Positions 1 to 9,441 of a stretch of DNA of 37,580 nucleotides are shown one piece after another. Source of the DNA: Fibrobacter sp. (GTDB taxonomy: Bacteria; Fibrobacterota; Fibrobacteria; Fibrobacterales; Fibrobacteraceae); contig JAGDBD010000117.1 in NCBI GenBank assembly GCA_017959225.1, positions 1 to 37,580 of the forward strand. Reading direction: 5' to 3'. A program made the translations under genes and the position numbers. The notes under the pieces are model-generated. The model saw nothing but the letters and a program-made list of their open reading frames with translations. It ran no database searches and had not been told where the DNA came from. Positions within the stretch are counted from its first letter, which is position 1, and the number at the start of each line of letters is the position of its first letter.

Positions 1-1
1 A

Positions 2-1542
<1,541 letters not shown>

Positions 1543-1548
1543 AGATAA

Positions 1549-2259
1549 TTAATCTTGCTCTTTTTCCAAAATGACAAGGGCGCGGTCCTGCGTGCTGCGT
1601 GGAATGCGGTAGAAATGCTTGGAAACAAGCTTGAATCCGTAATCTTCCGGATGCAGAGTCGCGAGTTCGTCTTTGACGGCAGGCCCCTTCATAAAGTAAG
1701 CGCGTCCACCCGGAACGAGAGCTTTCTGAATTCTCGGAAGCGTAAGCTCGATCAGCTCAAAGGCTCGGCTGATGACACCTTGCACGGGGAAGGTTAAGCT
1801 TCGGCTTGTCACCTTGTGGCCGAAAACATCGATCCCTTTAAGTCCTAGCTCCTTAATGACGAGATTCAAAAATTCAATGCGGTTCGGGCGTGGTTCGCAA
1901 AGGGTCAATTGAATTTCCGGATTCACGAGCTTTAGGGGAATTCCTGGAAAACCCGCTCCGCTGCCGACGTCGATCATGCGTTTGGGCCATTCCGGCACGT
2001 AGGCGTTGATAAGGGTGCAGTCCGCATAATGGCGTTCTACAATGGTTTCAAAAGCGTTCAGACGGGTGAGGTCCTGATCTTTGTTGTTTTCGCGCAAAAG
2101 CTGGTGATAGGCCCACAGCTGTTCCAAGGTTTCCTTTTGAAGTTCAACACCGTGATATTCCAAAAGCTGCTTTAAACCGGCCACCGATGGAACGGCACGC
2201 TTACCGTTGAAGAGGGGGAAAACCTGATTGACTGGACGTTTTGAAAATTTAGAAGGCAT
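1549..2259 (-). CDS. rsmG: 16S rRNA (guanine-527-N7)-methyltransferase RsmG
   Basis: RsmG (GidB) methylates N7 of G527 in 16S rRNA using S-adenosylmethionine. The 236-aa protein has the family hallmarks: an N-terminal helical part with NNKDQDLTRLN, HYADCTLI, the SAM-binding motif MIDVGSGAGFPGIPLKLVNP (residues ~96-115), LCEPRPNRIEFLN, and VISRAFE in the catalytic/binding region. It is slightly longer than the E. coli protein (207 aa) because of an N-terminal extension of about 25 residues. No Shine-Dalgarno sequence precedes the ATG; a TAnnTTTG promoter-like octamer ends 4 nt before it, so the mRNA may be leaderless. The FISUMP lipoprotein gene follows after 6 bp. Confidence 0.97.
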   Translation of the reverse strand: MPSKFSKRPVNQVFPLFNGKRAVPSVAGLKQLLEYHGVELQKETLEQLWAYHQLLRENNKDQDLTRLNAFETIVERHYADCTLINAYVPEWPKRMIDVGSGAGFPGIPLKLVNPEIQLTLCEPRPNRIEFLNLVIKELGLKGIDVFGHKVTSRSLTFPVQGVISRAFELIELTLPRIQKALVPGGRAYFMKGPAVKDELATLHPEDYGFKLVSKHFYRIPRSTQDRALVILEKEQD

Positions 2260-2263
2260 GGTT

Positions 2264-2271
2264 CAAAAGTA
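2264..2271 (-). promoter_or_regulatory. Candidate promoter -7 element of rsmG (TACTTTTG)
   Basis: On the minus strand TACTTTTG lies 4 nt before the rsmG ATG. It matches TAnnTTTG, the -7 consensus known from Bacteroidetes (same FCB superphylum). There is no purine-rich ribosome binding site, so transcription would start at or next to the ATG. No clear -33 TTTG is visible, so this is tentative. Confidence 0.35.
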
Positions 2272-2333
2272 GAAAATTAAATGATTTTTCTCTGTTTTCT
2301 TTTTTGGAACGTCTTATCTGTGGAGCTGTTTAT

Positions 2334-2338
2334 AGGAG
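2334..2338 (+). promoter_or_regulatory. Ribosome binding site AGGAG that selects a TTG start
   Basis: AGGAG is followed by a 6-nt gap and TTG at 2345. No ATG or GTG in this frame is as well placed in front of the signal peptide, so the TTG start is preferred. Confidence 0.7.
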
Positions 2339-2344
2339 AATCTT

Positions 2345-3718
2345 TTGCTTCACGGATTTTTAAAAATTGGGACGTGCATCTGTTTTGCTTGCGTGATAAC
2401 GGGCTTTGCAAGTGAACGGGAAAATGTGACCGCCGAAGATGCCTTTTGGGCCTATGACGACGGACGGATAGGTTACGAGGAACTCGAAAGCTTGTTACAG
2501 TGGATCGATGCCGGGGAAGATTCGGAAGCTTGTGCCGAATGGGAAGCTTTAGGACAGGATCCCTGCAAAAAGACTCTATTCGATTTGCTTCAAAATTCGA
2601 ATGCTCATGGAAACGTCGGATATGGAATTTCGTATGATTCTTCGGGGAATATCCGAAATCAGAAGGCGCAGGGAAAGTTGCAATTCGGAATGTTTCGGGG
2701 AAGCTTTCGTTTGAAATCCAAAAAAACAGAAGGTTGGCATGTGGAGAATTTACGCATTTCTCTGACCGGTAAAAGCTTTGCCGCAGTGGCAGGGAATCTC
2801 TCTTCTGCGGACGTGGGAAGCGCTATCGCTTTGCAAAAAAATTGGGGCGGGCTTTTGCAGGGAAAATTTGACTTACTTCGCATGGGAACTTTTGCATTAA
2901 AAGATTCTACGGCTGGAATTTTTGCGGAAACTGGATCGCAAAAAAAGATCCAATTTCTGGGAATGGGAACGGCATCTTTAGACGGCTTCCAGGACGCTTT
3001 TTTTCGCATGCGGGGAGGGGCTTCCGATTTGCAAGTGATGTATTCTAAAGATTGGAAAACGCCGCTGCTTTATGTTTCGGCGAAGTCTCCGAAGTCTACC
3101 ATTTTAGGCGGAAGTTATCCCTTGGATTTTCGGTTTCGCGCATATATCCATGAAAATGATTCCCTTTCTGGAATTTTTCGATTGCCGAAATTGTTGCAAA
3201 AAAATCGGGCTTTTGCCAGTTCCACGGTTCAAATGCAAGTGGAAAATTGGAATTTTCGATTGCATGACCGTTTTCGGGTCCCTTTGGATTCTGGAACTGC
3301 CCGCTCTTCTGCTGAAATTTCATTTGTACGAAATCGAAAGCTTGCATCTGTCGGCGGGGGAATGCTTTTGAATGCAGTCGGGGATTCTCTTTCTGTACAA
3401 ATGAATGGTCGGGCTGGAATTCAGCTTTTTGATGCGGAAAGTCTTTTTACTGAAAAGCGTTTAATTTTGCAGGATTCTTTTGAAAAAATCTCGTATGAAA
3501 TTCGTCCGGGGATTCGCTTGGAATGGGAAAAAAATGTTTATTCCGATTGGACTCTGATTTTACGAGGGCCGCAAAAGAAACCCATCGCGCTGCGGCAAGA
3601 AACCCACATGCATTTTTCCCGAAAATGGAATGGAAAAAGTTCTTTGGAGCTTCGAGCGAAGCATTTGCGCCAAATGCATTTTTGGCGTTTTGGACTTGAA
3701 TTCCAAGGCACATGGTAA
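2345..3718 (+). CDS. Secreted protein of unknown function, possibly outer-membrane associated
   Basis: I do not recognise this 457-aa protein. It starts at TTG, chosen because AGGAG (2334-2338) sits 6 nt upstream and the first residues form a signal peptide (hydrophobic stretch to about residue 22, plausible cleavage after GFAS). Residues ~25-75 are acidic and helical (AEDAFWAYDDGRIGYEELES). The rest has alternating aromatic/hydrophobic and polar residues with many short Gly-rich turns (GKLQFGMFRGSFRLKSKK, VGYGISYDSSG), typical of beta strands, and it ends FGLEFQGTW with a terminal aromatic residue as in outer-membrane beta-barrels. The barrel suggestion is inference from composition. It stands alone, divergent from rsmG and convergent with glnS. 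Confidence 0.65.
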   Translation: MLHGFLKIGTCICFACVITGFASERENVTAEDAFWAYDDGRIGYEELESLLQWIDAGEDSEACAEWEALGQDPCKKTLFDLLQNSNAHGNVGYGISYDSSGNIRNQKAQGKLQFGMFRGSFRLKSKKTEGWHVENLRISLTGKSFAAVAGNLSSADVGSAIALQKNWGGLLQGKFDLLRMGTFALKDSTAGIFAETGSQKKIQFLGMGTASLDGFQDAFFRMRGGASDLQVMYSKDWKTPLLYVSAKSPKSTILGGSYPLDFRFRAYIHENDSLSGIFRLPKLLQKNRAFASSTVQMQVENWNFRLHDRFRVPLDSGTARSSAEISFVRNRKLASVGGGMLLNAVGDSLSVQMNGRAGIQLFDAESLFTEKRLILQDSFEKISYEIRPGIRLEWEKNVYSDWTLILRGPQKKPIALRQETHMHFSRKWNGKSSLELRAKHLRQMHFWRFGLEFQGTW

Positions 3719-3759
3719 AAAAAACTCCTTCCAAGAAAAGGAGTACCTTGGAAGGAGTT
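3717..3759 (-). terminator. Intrinsic terminator of glnS
   Basis: A perfect 13-bp inverted repeat (3723-3735 with 3747-3759, 11-nt loop) is bordered on its left by eight A residues (3717-3724). On the minus strand this reads as a hairpin followed by a T-run, about 100 bp past the glnS stop. There is no T-run on the plus side. Confidence 0.85.
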
Positions 3760-3856
3760 AAAGGGGGAGTGTTTGGTAACCTTTAAATTAGACTTTCTTT
3801 TTGAAGAGAGTTCCTATACCAAACAAATTCGTGTTTACGCTTGTAACCAAAGAGAA

Positions 3857-5533
3857 CTATTTCGCCTGAGCCTTGCTCCAGGAGTCCTTGAGACCCACGG
3901 TACGGTTGAAGACGAGATGTTCCGGTTTGGAATCGCGAGAATCCAAGCAGAAGTATCCCTGACGCATGAACTGGAAGCGATCGTCGAGAGTCGCGTTGGC
4001 AAGAGCCGGTTCAAGCTTTGCTTGCTTCACGATCATGGAATCCGGATTCAAATAGCTCAGCGGATCTTCTCCGTCTGGAACGTCGCCCGTGTTTTCGAGC
4101 GTAAAGAGATTGTCGAAAAGGCGAACTTCGGCGTCGAGGGCCGTCGGAGCGTATACCCAGTGGATTGTGCCTTTGACCTTGCGACCATCTGGAGAATCGC
4201 CACCCTTGGTGGCCGGGTCGTAGGTGCAGTGGATAGTTGTAATGTTTCCGTCCGCATCCTTTTCCACGCTGACGCATTTGATGAAATAAGCGCCTTTAAG
4301 ACGGACTTCGCCTTCCGGTTTAAGGCGGAAGTACTTCTTGGGCGGATTTTCCATGAAGTCGTCCCGTTCAATGAAAAGCTCCTTGCCAAATGGAACTTTG
4401 CGGGTTCCAGCATTGGGATCTTCCGGATTATTTTCGACTTCAACGTCTTCCACTTTGCCGTCTTCCCAGTTGTCGATAACGACCTTGATGGGGTCGAGTA
4501 CGGCCATGGCGCGGCTGGCTGTTTTGTTCAATTCTTCGCGGATGCAGAAGTAGAGCAGGTTGATGTCCACCATGCTGTCGGCTTTGGAAATGCCGATTCT
4601 ATCGCAGAATTCGCGGATCGAAGATGGCGTGTATCCGCGGCGGCGAAGACCGCAGACCGTCGGCATGCGCGGGTCGTCCCAACCCATGACGCGGCCGCTC
4701 TTGACAAGTTCTAACAGCTTGCGCTTGCTCATCACCGTATAGGAGAGATTCAAACGGGCAAATTCGATCTGTTGCGGACGCTTGGGAAGGTTGAGGGTTT
4801 CAAGGAACCAGTTGTACAGCGGACGGTGCGCTTCGAATTCAAGAGTGCAAATCGAGTGGGTAATGCCTTCGATCCAGTCGGAAATCGGGTGTGCGAAGTC
4901 GTACATCGGGTAGATGCACCACTTGTCGCCGGTGCGGTGGTGGGTCGCATGTTTAATGCGGTAGACCGCCGGGTCACGCATGTTCATGTTCGGGCTCGAA
5001 AGATCGAGCTTTGCACGGAGAGTCTTTGCTCCGTCGGCGAATTCGCCGGCTTTCATGCGGCGGAAAAGGTCCAGGTTTTCTTCCACGCTGCGGTCGCGGT
5101 ACGGCGAAGGCTTTGAAGGCTTGCCGGCGTCATTGCCGCGGTATTCGCGCATTTCTTCCGGAGAAAGATCGTCCACATAAGCTTTGCCAAGCTTAATCAG
5201 CTGTTCGGCAAAATCATAAAGCTGGTCGTAATAATCGCTCGCGTAGTGAACCGGTTCTTCCCAGTTAAAACCGAGCCAGTGCACGTCATTGTAAATCGAA
5301 TCGACGTATTCGGTATCTTCCTTGGTAGGGTTCGTGTCGTCGAAACGAAGATTCGTTTTACCGCAGAACTTCTTTGCAGTTCCAAAGTTCAGGCAAATGC
5401 TCTTGGCGTGGCCAATGTGAATATAACCGTTGGGTTCCGGCGGGAAACGGGTCAAAACGTGATCACGCTTTCCGGACTTCAAATCGTCTACGATGATGTC
5501 TTGAATAAAATTGGTAGATTCCGGGATATCCAT
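3857..5533 (-). CDS. glnS: Glutamine--tRNA ligase
   Basis: GlnRS charges tRNA-Gln with glutamine (class I aminoacyl-tRNA synthetase). The 558-aa length fits the E. coli type (554 aa). The Rossmann-fold motif [15 protein letters not shown] carries HIGH at residues 39-42, and VMSKR near residue 270 is the KMSKS equivalent. LRFDDTNP and [20 protein letters not shown] match the GlnRS subgroup and not bacterial GluRS. The C-terminal beta-barrel anticodon-binding region ([30 protein letters not shown]) is complete. ATG is preceded by GGAG with a 6-nt gap. A direct GlnRS means tRNA-Gln need not be made by transamidation in this organism. It diverges from nrdR across 71 bp. Confidence 0.98.
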   Translation of the reverse strand: MDIPESTNFIQDIIVDDLKSGKRDHVLTRFPPEPNGYIHIGHAKSICLNFGTAKKFCGKTNLRFDDTNPTKEDTEYVDSIYNDVHWLGFNWEEPVHYASDYYDQLYDFAEQLIKLGKAYVDDLSPEEMREYRGNDAGKPSKPSPYRDRSVEENLDLFRRMKAGEFADGAKTLRAKLDLSSPNMNMRDPAVYRIKHATHHRTGDKWCIYPMYDFAHPISDWIEGITHSICTLEFEAHRPLYNWFLETLNLPKRPQQIEFARLNLSYTVMSKRKLLELVKSGRVMGWDDPRMPTVCGLRRRGYTPSSIREFCDRIGISKADSMVDINLLYFCIREELNKTASRAMAVLDPIKVVIDNWEDGKVEDVEVENNPEDPNAGTRKVPFGKELFIERDDFMENPPKKYFRLKPEGEVRLKGAYFIKCVSVEKDADGNITTIHCTYDPATKGGDSPDGRKVKGTIHWVYAPTALDAEVRLFDNLFTLENTGDVPDGEDPLSYLNPDSMIVKQAKLEPALANATLDDRFQFMRQGYFCLDSRDSKPEHLVFNRTVGLKDSWSKAQAK

Positions 5534-5590
5534 AATGTTCTCCAGAAGGGAATTTCATGCAAAAAGTTAGAAAAGGTTTGGCGAAAAAAC

Positions 5591-5598
5591 TATATTCA
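5591..5598 (+). promoter_or_regulatory. Candidate promoter -10/-7 element of nrdR (TATATTCA)
   Basis: TATATT lies 8 nt before the nrdR ATG, with no ribosome binding site in between. It is a good -10 hexamer and a partial match to TAnnTTTG. If used, transcription would start at or within a base or two of the ATG. No clear upstream element was found. Confidence 0.35.
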
Positions 5599-5604
5599 TA
5601 ACGT

Positions 5605-6072
5605 ATGATTTGCCCTTATTGCCACCATACAGAAGACAAAGTTGTCGATAGCCGTTCCAGCGGTCTTTCGATTCGCCGTCGTCGTGAATGCCTAGCCTGC
5701 GGAAGGCGTTTCACCACTTATGAATATGTGGAAGTCGTTCCTTTGACGGTGACAAAGAGAGATGGCCGCCATGAACCGTTCAAGCGTGAAAAGCTTTTGG
5801 CGGGAATCGATGCCGCCTGCAAAAAACGCCCGGTCAGTCGCCAGACTATCGAAGAAATCGTGACCCGTGTCGAAAACACTTTGATGTCTAGCGAAACTCA
5901 AGAAGTCAGCTATTCCGAAATCGGAAATTTGGTGATGGAAGAACTTCGCAAAATCGACGCTGTGGCTTACGTGCGCTTCGCTTCCGTGTATCGTGAATTT
6001 AAGGAAGTTGACGAGTTTGTAAAACAAGTGATGCAGCTCGATCCACGATCCCAAACGTCTTCTAAAGAATAA
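5605..6072 (+). CDS. nrdR: Transcriptional repressor NrdR
   Basis: NrdR represses ribonucleotide reductase genes in response to ATP/dATP. The 155-aa protein is full length. An N-terminal zinc ribbon has CPYC (residues 3-6) and CLAC (about 31-34), with the RRRREC basic patch typical of the family. An ATP-cone follows from about residue 49 (VTKRDGRHEPFKREKLLAGI) to about 139 (YVRFASVYREF). No ribosome binding site is visible; a TATATT box 8 nt upstream suggests a leaderless transcript. The methyltransferase gene begins 5 nt downstream, so the two are probably co-transcribed. Assignment is firm. Confidence 0.98.
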   Translation: MICPYCHHTEDKVVDSRSSGLSIRRRRECLACGRRFTTYEYVEVVPLTVTKRDGRHEPFKREKLLAGIDAACKKRPVSRQTIEEIVTRVENTLMSSETQEVSYSEIGNLVMEELRKIDAVAYVRFASVYREFKEVDEFVKQVMQLDPRSQTSSKE

Positions 6073-6077
6073 CCGCT

Positions 6078-7040
6078 GTGAACGATTTTCGTGCCCTTCT
6101 CGAAAAAGCGTATTCCAAACGCTCCGGGCTCTTGGAACTTACCGATGCATTCCGTGTGGTAAACGGCTCGGACGATGGATTCCCTGGAGTTGCCATAGAC
6201 CAATACGGCGACCGTTTTCAGATCCAGTATTTTGGCACGGAGCTGCTTTCCTTTGAAAGCGAAATCGTTCGTGCAGTCAAAAACGTTTTTGCTCCGAAGT
6301 TTCTCGTTTCCAAGTTCCGCCTTTCTCCTTCGGGAAAATCTTTGGAAAAGCCCGAAATGCGCGTGGAAGTGGGAAGCGAAACGGAATCCTCTACAGTTGT
6401 CCGCGAAGGGAACTGCCGTTTTCACGTGGACCTTTTGGATACGGTCAACCCGGGCCTTTTTTTGGACATGCGGGATGGTCGCTTGGACGTAGAAGCCAGA
6501 TCCCGCGGAAAAGAAGTGCTGAATCTTTTTAGCTATACGTGCAGCTTTGCTGTACACGCAAGGATGGGCGGTGCGACACGGGCTGTCAACGCAGATATCA
6601 GCGGGAAAATTTTAGAAAAAGGCCGGGAAAATTACCGTTTAAACGGAATCGAACCTTTGAAAGGCGAATTTTTCAAGGGCGACAGCCGAGAATATTTGGC
6701 CTGGTGCCTTCGCAAAGGATTCCAATTTGATGGAGTCGTGCTAGATCCGCCGAGTTTTTCCAGAAACAAAGGAAAAGTCTTTTCCGTAAAAACCGATTTT
6801 CAGTCTTTAGTCGCGGAAGTTGCCGGGCTTCTTGCTCCAGGTGCGTTCTTCCTTGCGAGTACAAATTACAGCGCATTCACTCCCGATGAACTTGCCAAGG
6901 AAACCTTGCAAACGGTGAAAAGGCAATTTCCGAAGGCGAAAATCGCCTGGGCCAGAGGACAGGGGCCGGATTTTCCGGGATCGGGAAAACGGAAAGAAAG
7001 CGCTCTTTCCGCCGTGATGATCGAAGTGGGAGTTCCATGA
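6078..7040 (+). CDS. RlmI/RlmK-like 23S rRNA methyltransferase
   Basis: A class I SAM-dependent methyltransferase, 320 aa. The N-terminal part has DGFPGVAIDQYGDRFQIQYF, typical of the RlmI/RlmK family fold. The catalytic domain shows NPGLFLDMRDGR, motif I VLNLFSYTCSFAVHA (residues ~147-161), a SAM-ribose region NADISGKILEKGRENYRLNG, and motif IV LDPPSFSR (~233-240). Members methylate C1962 (RlmI) or G2069 (RlmK) of 23S rRNA; which base this one modifies cannot be told. It is shorter than E. coli RlmI (396 aa) and appears to lack the N-terminal PUA domain. The GTG start follows nrdR by 5 nt; its stop overlaps the next gene's start (ATGA), indicating translational coupling. Confidence 0.88.
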   Translation: MNDFRALLEKAYSKRSGLLELTDAFRVVNGSDDGFPGVAIDQYGDRFQIQYFGTELLSFESEIVRAVKNVFAPKFLVSKFRLSPSGKSLEKPEMRVEVGSETESSTVVREGNCRFHVDLLDTVNPGLFLDMRDGRLDVEARSRGKEVLNLFSYTCSFAVHARMGGATRAVNADISGKILEKGRENYRLNGIEPLKGEFFKGDSREYLAWCLRKGFQFDGVVLDPPSFSRNKGKVFSVKTDFQSLVAEVAGLLAPGAFFLASTNYSAFTPDELAKETLQTVKRQFPKAKIAWARGQGPDFPGSGKRKESALSAVMIEVGVP

Positions 7041-7645
7041 AATCCTTAAAAATTGTTCTTTGTTTACTTCTTCTTTTGCTTTGCCAATCGGAAGCCGCCA
7101 AAAAAACTTCCACTCATGCGCACAAGCTAAAAAAGTCCGAAGTGACGGATGCCCGAGATAAACAGAAATATCGCACGGTCAAAATCTCTGGCAGGGAATG
7201 GCTTGCCGACAATTTGAATTTTAAAACGGACGAAAGCTTTTGTTATGCGGAAGACGATAACAATTGCATGGCTTATGGAAGGCTTTATTCGTGGAACGCG
7301 GCGTCGAAGGCTTGCCCTGCAGGTTTTCGCCTTCCCACGGATGAAGATTTCGAAAGCCTTTGGACTGCTGCCGGGGCAGATTTTAATGCCGCTTATCTTT
7401 TAAAAACAGATTACGGCTGGTCTGGAGAAACTAACGGCAATGACACTCTCAAGTTCAGCGCTATGCCGGCAGGAAACCGTTTTGATGACGGCAATTATGG
7501 AAACTTGAGCAAAATGGCTTTTTTCTGGAGCGCAAGCGAAGACGGTGAAGATGCGAACGTTTGGTATATGACTTCCAAATCCATGGGCTTTGCCTATACG
7601 ACTAAGCCGAAAGCTTTTGGATTTTCCGTTCGCTGCGTAAAGTAA
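7037..7645 (+). CDS. Secreted FISUMP-domain protein
   Basis: A 202-aa exported protein of the Fibrobacter major paralogous (TIGR02145) type. A signal peptide (MKSLKIVLCLLLLLLCQSEA) is followed by a short basic spacer. The FISUMP domain covers residues ~35-202: KYRTVKISGREWLADNLNF, CYAEDDNNCMAYGRLYSWNAA, CPAGFRLPTDEDF, FWSASED and terminal FGFSVRCVK. Compared with the FISUMP lipoprotein at 397-1542 it has the same core and cysteine pattern but no Ser-rich linker and no convincing lipobox, so it should be released or held differently. It overlaps the methyltransferase stop by four bases and ends 3 nt from the convergent sigma-54 activator gene. Function of the domain is unknown. Confidence 0.9.
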   Translation: MKSLKIVLCLLLLLLCQSEAAKKTSTHAHKLKKSEVTDARDKQKYRTVKISGREWLADNLNFKTDESFCYAEDDNNCMAYGRLYSWNAASKACPAGFRLPTDEDFESLWTAAGADFNAAYLLKTDYGWSGETNGNDTLKFSAMPAGNRFDDGNYGNLSKMAFFWSASEDGEDANVWYMTSKSMGFAYTTKPKAFGFSVRCVK

Positions 7646-7648
7646 GGA

Positions 7649-9052
7649 CTAAATTTCGATTTTGTGATCTTTGAGCTTTCGCCAAAGCGTGGCTCGGCTA
7701 ATACCTAAACGTTCTGCCACTTCGGTCTTGTTACCCTTGCACACGTCAAGAGCGTGCAAAATGTGACGTTTTTCCAGTTCATCGAGAGTGATGATTTCGT
7801 CCGGGTTGCCGTATCCGATGGCTTTGACTTCGGAGGCCGCATCTTCGCGGACGTGGGAAGTCTTGGGCGCAGGCAAAAGGTCCTTGATGGGGTGGATGGG
7901 CTGTTGGGTCAGCTCTTCGGGCAAATCTTCCAAACGGATCGTTCCGTTTTCGGAAAGAACGAGCGCATGTTCAATGATGTTTTCGAGTTCGCGGACGTTA
8001 CCCGGATAATTGTAAGTCGCAAGAGCTACCTGAGCCGCATCATCGATTTTGTGAATGACTTTGTGCTGCTCTTTTTCAAATTTGAGGATAAAGTACTTGA
8101 CGAGATTCGGAATGGTGCTTCGGCGGTCCCGCAGAGGAGGAACGTTCAAATGGAACGTGTTCAAGCGGTAGTAAAGATCTTCGCGGAAGGTCTTCTTGAC
8201 CATGGCATCGGCAAGGTCCGCATTGGTGGCTGCAATAATCCGCACGTCCAAATAACGGGTTTCCGTTTCGCCTACGCGGCGTGTTTCATGGCTTTGCAAA
8301 AAGCGCAAAAGCTTGACCTGGGTTGCCTGGGAAAGTTCGCCGATTTCGTCAAGGAAAAGGGTTCCGCCGTTGGCTTCTTCAAAAAGCCCTTTTTTGTCGG
8401 AAGTTGCACCTGTAAAAGAGCCTTTTTTGCTACCGAACAGTTCGCTTTCCACCAGGTTTTCCGGGATAGCACTACAGTTTACGGCTACAAACGGTTCGTT
8501 TGCACGCTTGGAAAGCCTGTGCACAATGCGGGCGAGAAATTCCTTGCCCGAACCGGATTCACCGGTGATCAGCACGGAACTTGTGGTGGGAGCGACCTTT
8601 CTCAGCAAACGCAAAATCTTTTGCATCTCGGGAGTATTGCCGAGAAGGTTTTCCAAAAGATGGTTTTGCAGTTCGCGGTAATCGCTTGAATGTTCTAGGC
8701 CCTGCAGGTATTTTTTGGCGACATCTTCCAGCGTGCGGACTTCTACCGGTTTCACGAGGTATGAAGCGGCTCCGTGGGAAAGGGCTTTTTCGGCATCCTT
8801 TGCAGAGGATTGTTCGCAAAGGATGACCACTTCCGCATCGGGATTGTGGGATTTTAAAAAACTGATGACATCGACATCTTTATGCAAAAGAAGCGAAATA
8901 TCGACAAAAGCGAAGTCGATTGGATGCTCTTCGATGGTGTTAAAAAGGGCTGTCGAATTCGAAACTGTAAATAAGGACACGTCCGGAAGGGACCATGTGG
9001 AAGTCACATGGTCAATACCCCTCCTGTCCGCATCTGCTAACAGGACGTTCAT
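7649..9052 (-). CDS. Sigma-54-dependent response regulator, NtrC family
   Basis: A 467-aa activator of RNA polymerase-sigma54. Receiver domain (residues 1-~115) has Asp51 as phospho-acceptor and Lys101, with an acidic residue at position 7. The position that is normally the switch Thr/Ser is Cys79 (VVILCEQSS). The AAA+ domain (~135-365) has Walker A GESGSGKE (164-171), GSFTGA (211-216, the sigma-54 contact loop, usually GAFTGA), Walker B TLFLDEIGE (~231-239) and FREDLYYRLN. A C-terminal Fis-type helix-turn-helix (KTEVAERLGISRATLWRKL) ends the protein. It is the last gene of a kinase-receiver-activator operon, 14 nt after the receiver gene. Target genes are not evident; I found no convincing -24/-12 promoter in the window. 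Confidence 0.95.
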   Translation of the reverse strand: MNVLLADADRRGIDHVTSTWSLPDVSLFTVSNSTALFNTIEEHPIDFAFVDISLLLHKDVDVISFLKSHNPDAEVVILCEQSSAKDAEKALSHGAASYLVKPVEVRTLEDVAKKYLQGLEHSSDYRELQNHLLENLLGNTPEMQKILRLLRKVAPTTSSVLITGESGSGKEFLARIVHRLSKRANEPFVAVNCSAIPENLVESELFGSKKGSFTGATSDKKGLFEEANGGTLFLDEIGELSQATQVKLLRFLQSHETRRVGETETRYLDVRIIAATNADLADAMVKKTFREDLYYRLNTFHLNVPPLRDRRSTIPNLVKYFILKFEKEQHKVIHKIDDAAQVALATYNYPGNVRELENIIEHALVLSENGTIRLEDLPEELTQQPIHPIKDLLPAPKTSHVREDAASEVKAIGYGNPDEIITLDELEKRHILHALDVCKGNKTEVAERLGISRATLWRKLKDHKIEI

Positions 9053-9066
9053 CAGTTTGCCGGACC

Positions 9067-9441
9067 TTAAGCGTGAGATGCTACAATTTCGTCAACCTTG
9101 GCAATCAGGTCTTTGTAATTAGGCGGCTTCGAGAAAATCGAAGAAACGCCAAAGTGACTTGCAATGTTCAGGTAGTCTTCCGAAGAAGTACGTCCGCCGC
9201 CGCTAATCGCGATGACGCGGTCGATCTGATTCTTGCTGCGGTAGTCGAGAATCACTTCGAAACCGTCCTGTTCCGGCATGATGATGTCGGTAATGACAAC
9301 GTCATATTCGGTCTTGTCGTAAAGTTCTTTGGCTTTGCGACCGTCTTCGGCTGTATCCACTTCGTATCCGGACATGCCGAGCATGTCCTTCAAAACGGTG
9401 CGGATATCTTCTTCATCGTCGATAATCAATACTTTAGGCAT
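9067..9441 (-). CDS. CheY-like single-domain response regulator
   Basis: A 124-aa stand-alone receiver with a complete canonical set of residues: Asp8/Asp9, phospho-acceptor Asp52 (VVITDIIMP), Ser80 and Lys105 (FSKPP). There is no output domain. The ATG at 9441 is chosen over the in-frame ATG at 9450 because GGAGG (9451-9455) directly abuts the first ATG but is 9 nt from the second, and because MPKVLIIDDE is the usual receiver start. It overlaps the end of the kinase gene by 8 nt, so translation is coupled. It could be a phosphate sink, a relay intermediate, or a protein-interaction switch. The kinase upstream lacks a fused receiver, so this protein is a natural direct partner. Confidence 0.94.
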   Translation of the reverse strand: MPKVLIIDDEEDIRTVLKDMLGMSGYEVDTAEDGRKAKELYDKTEYDVVITDIIMPEQDGFEVILDYRSKNQIDRVIAISGGGRTSSEDYLNIASHFGVSSIFSKPPNYKDLIAKVDEIVASHA

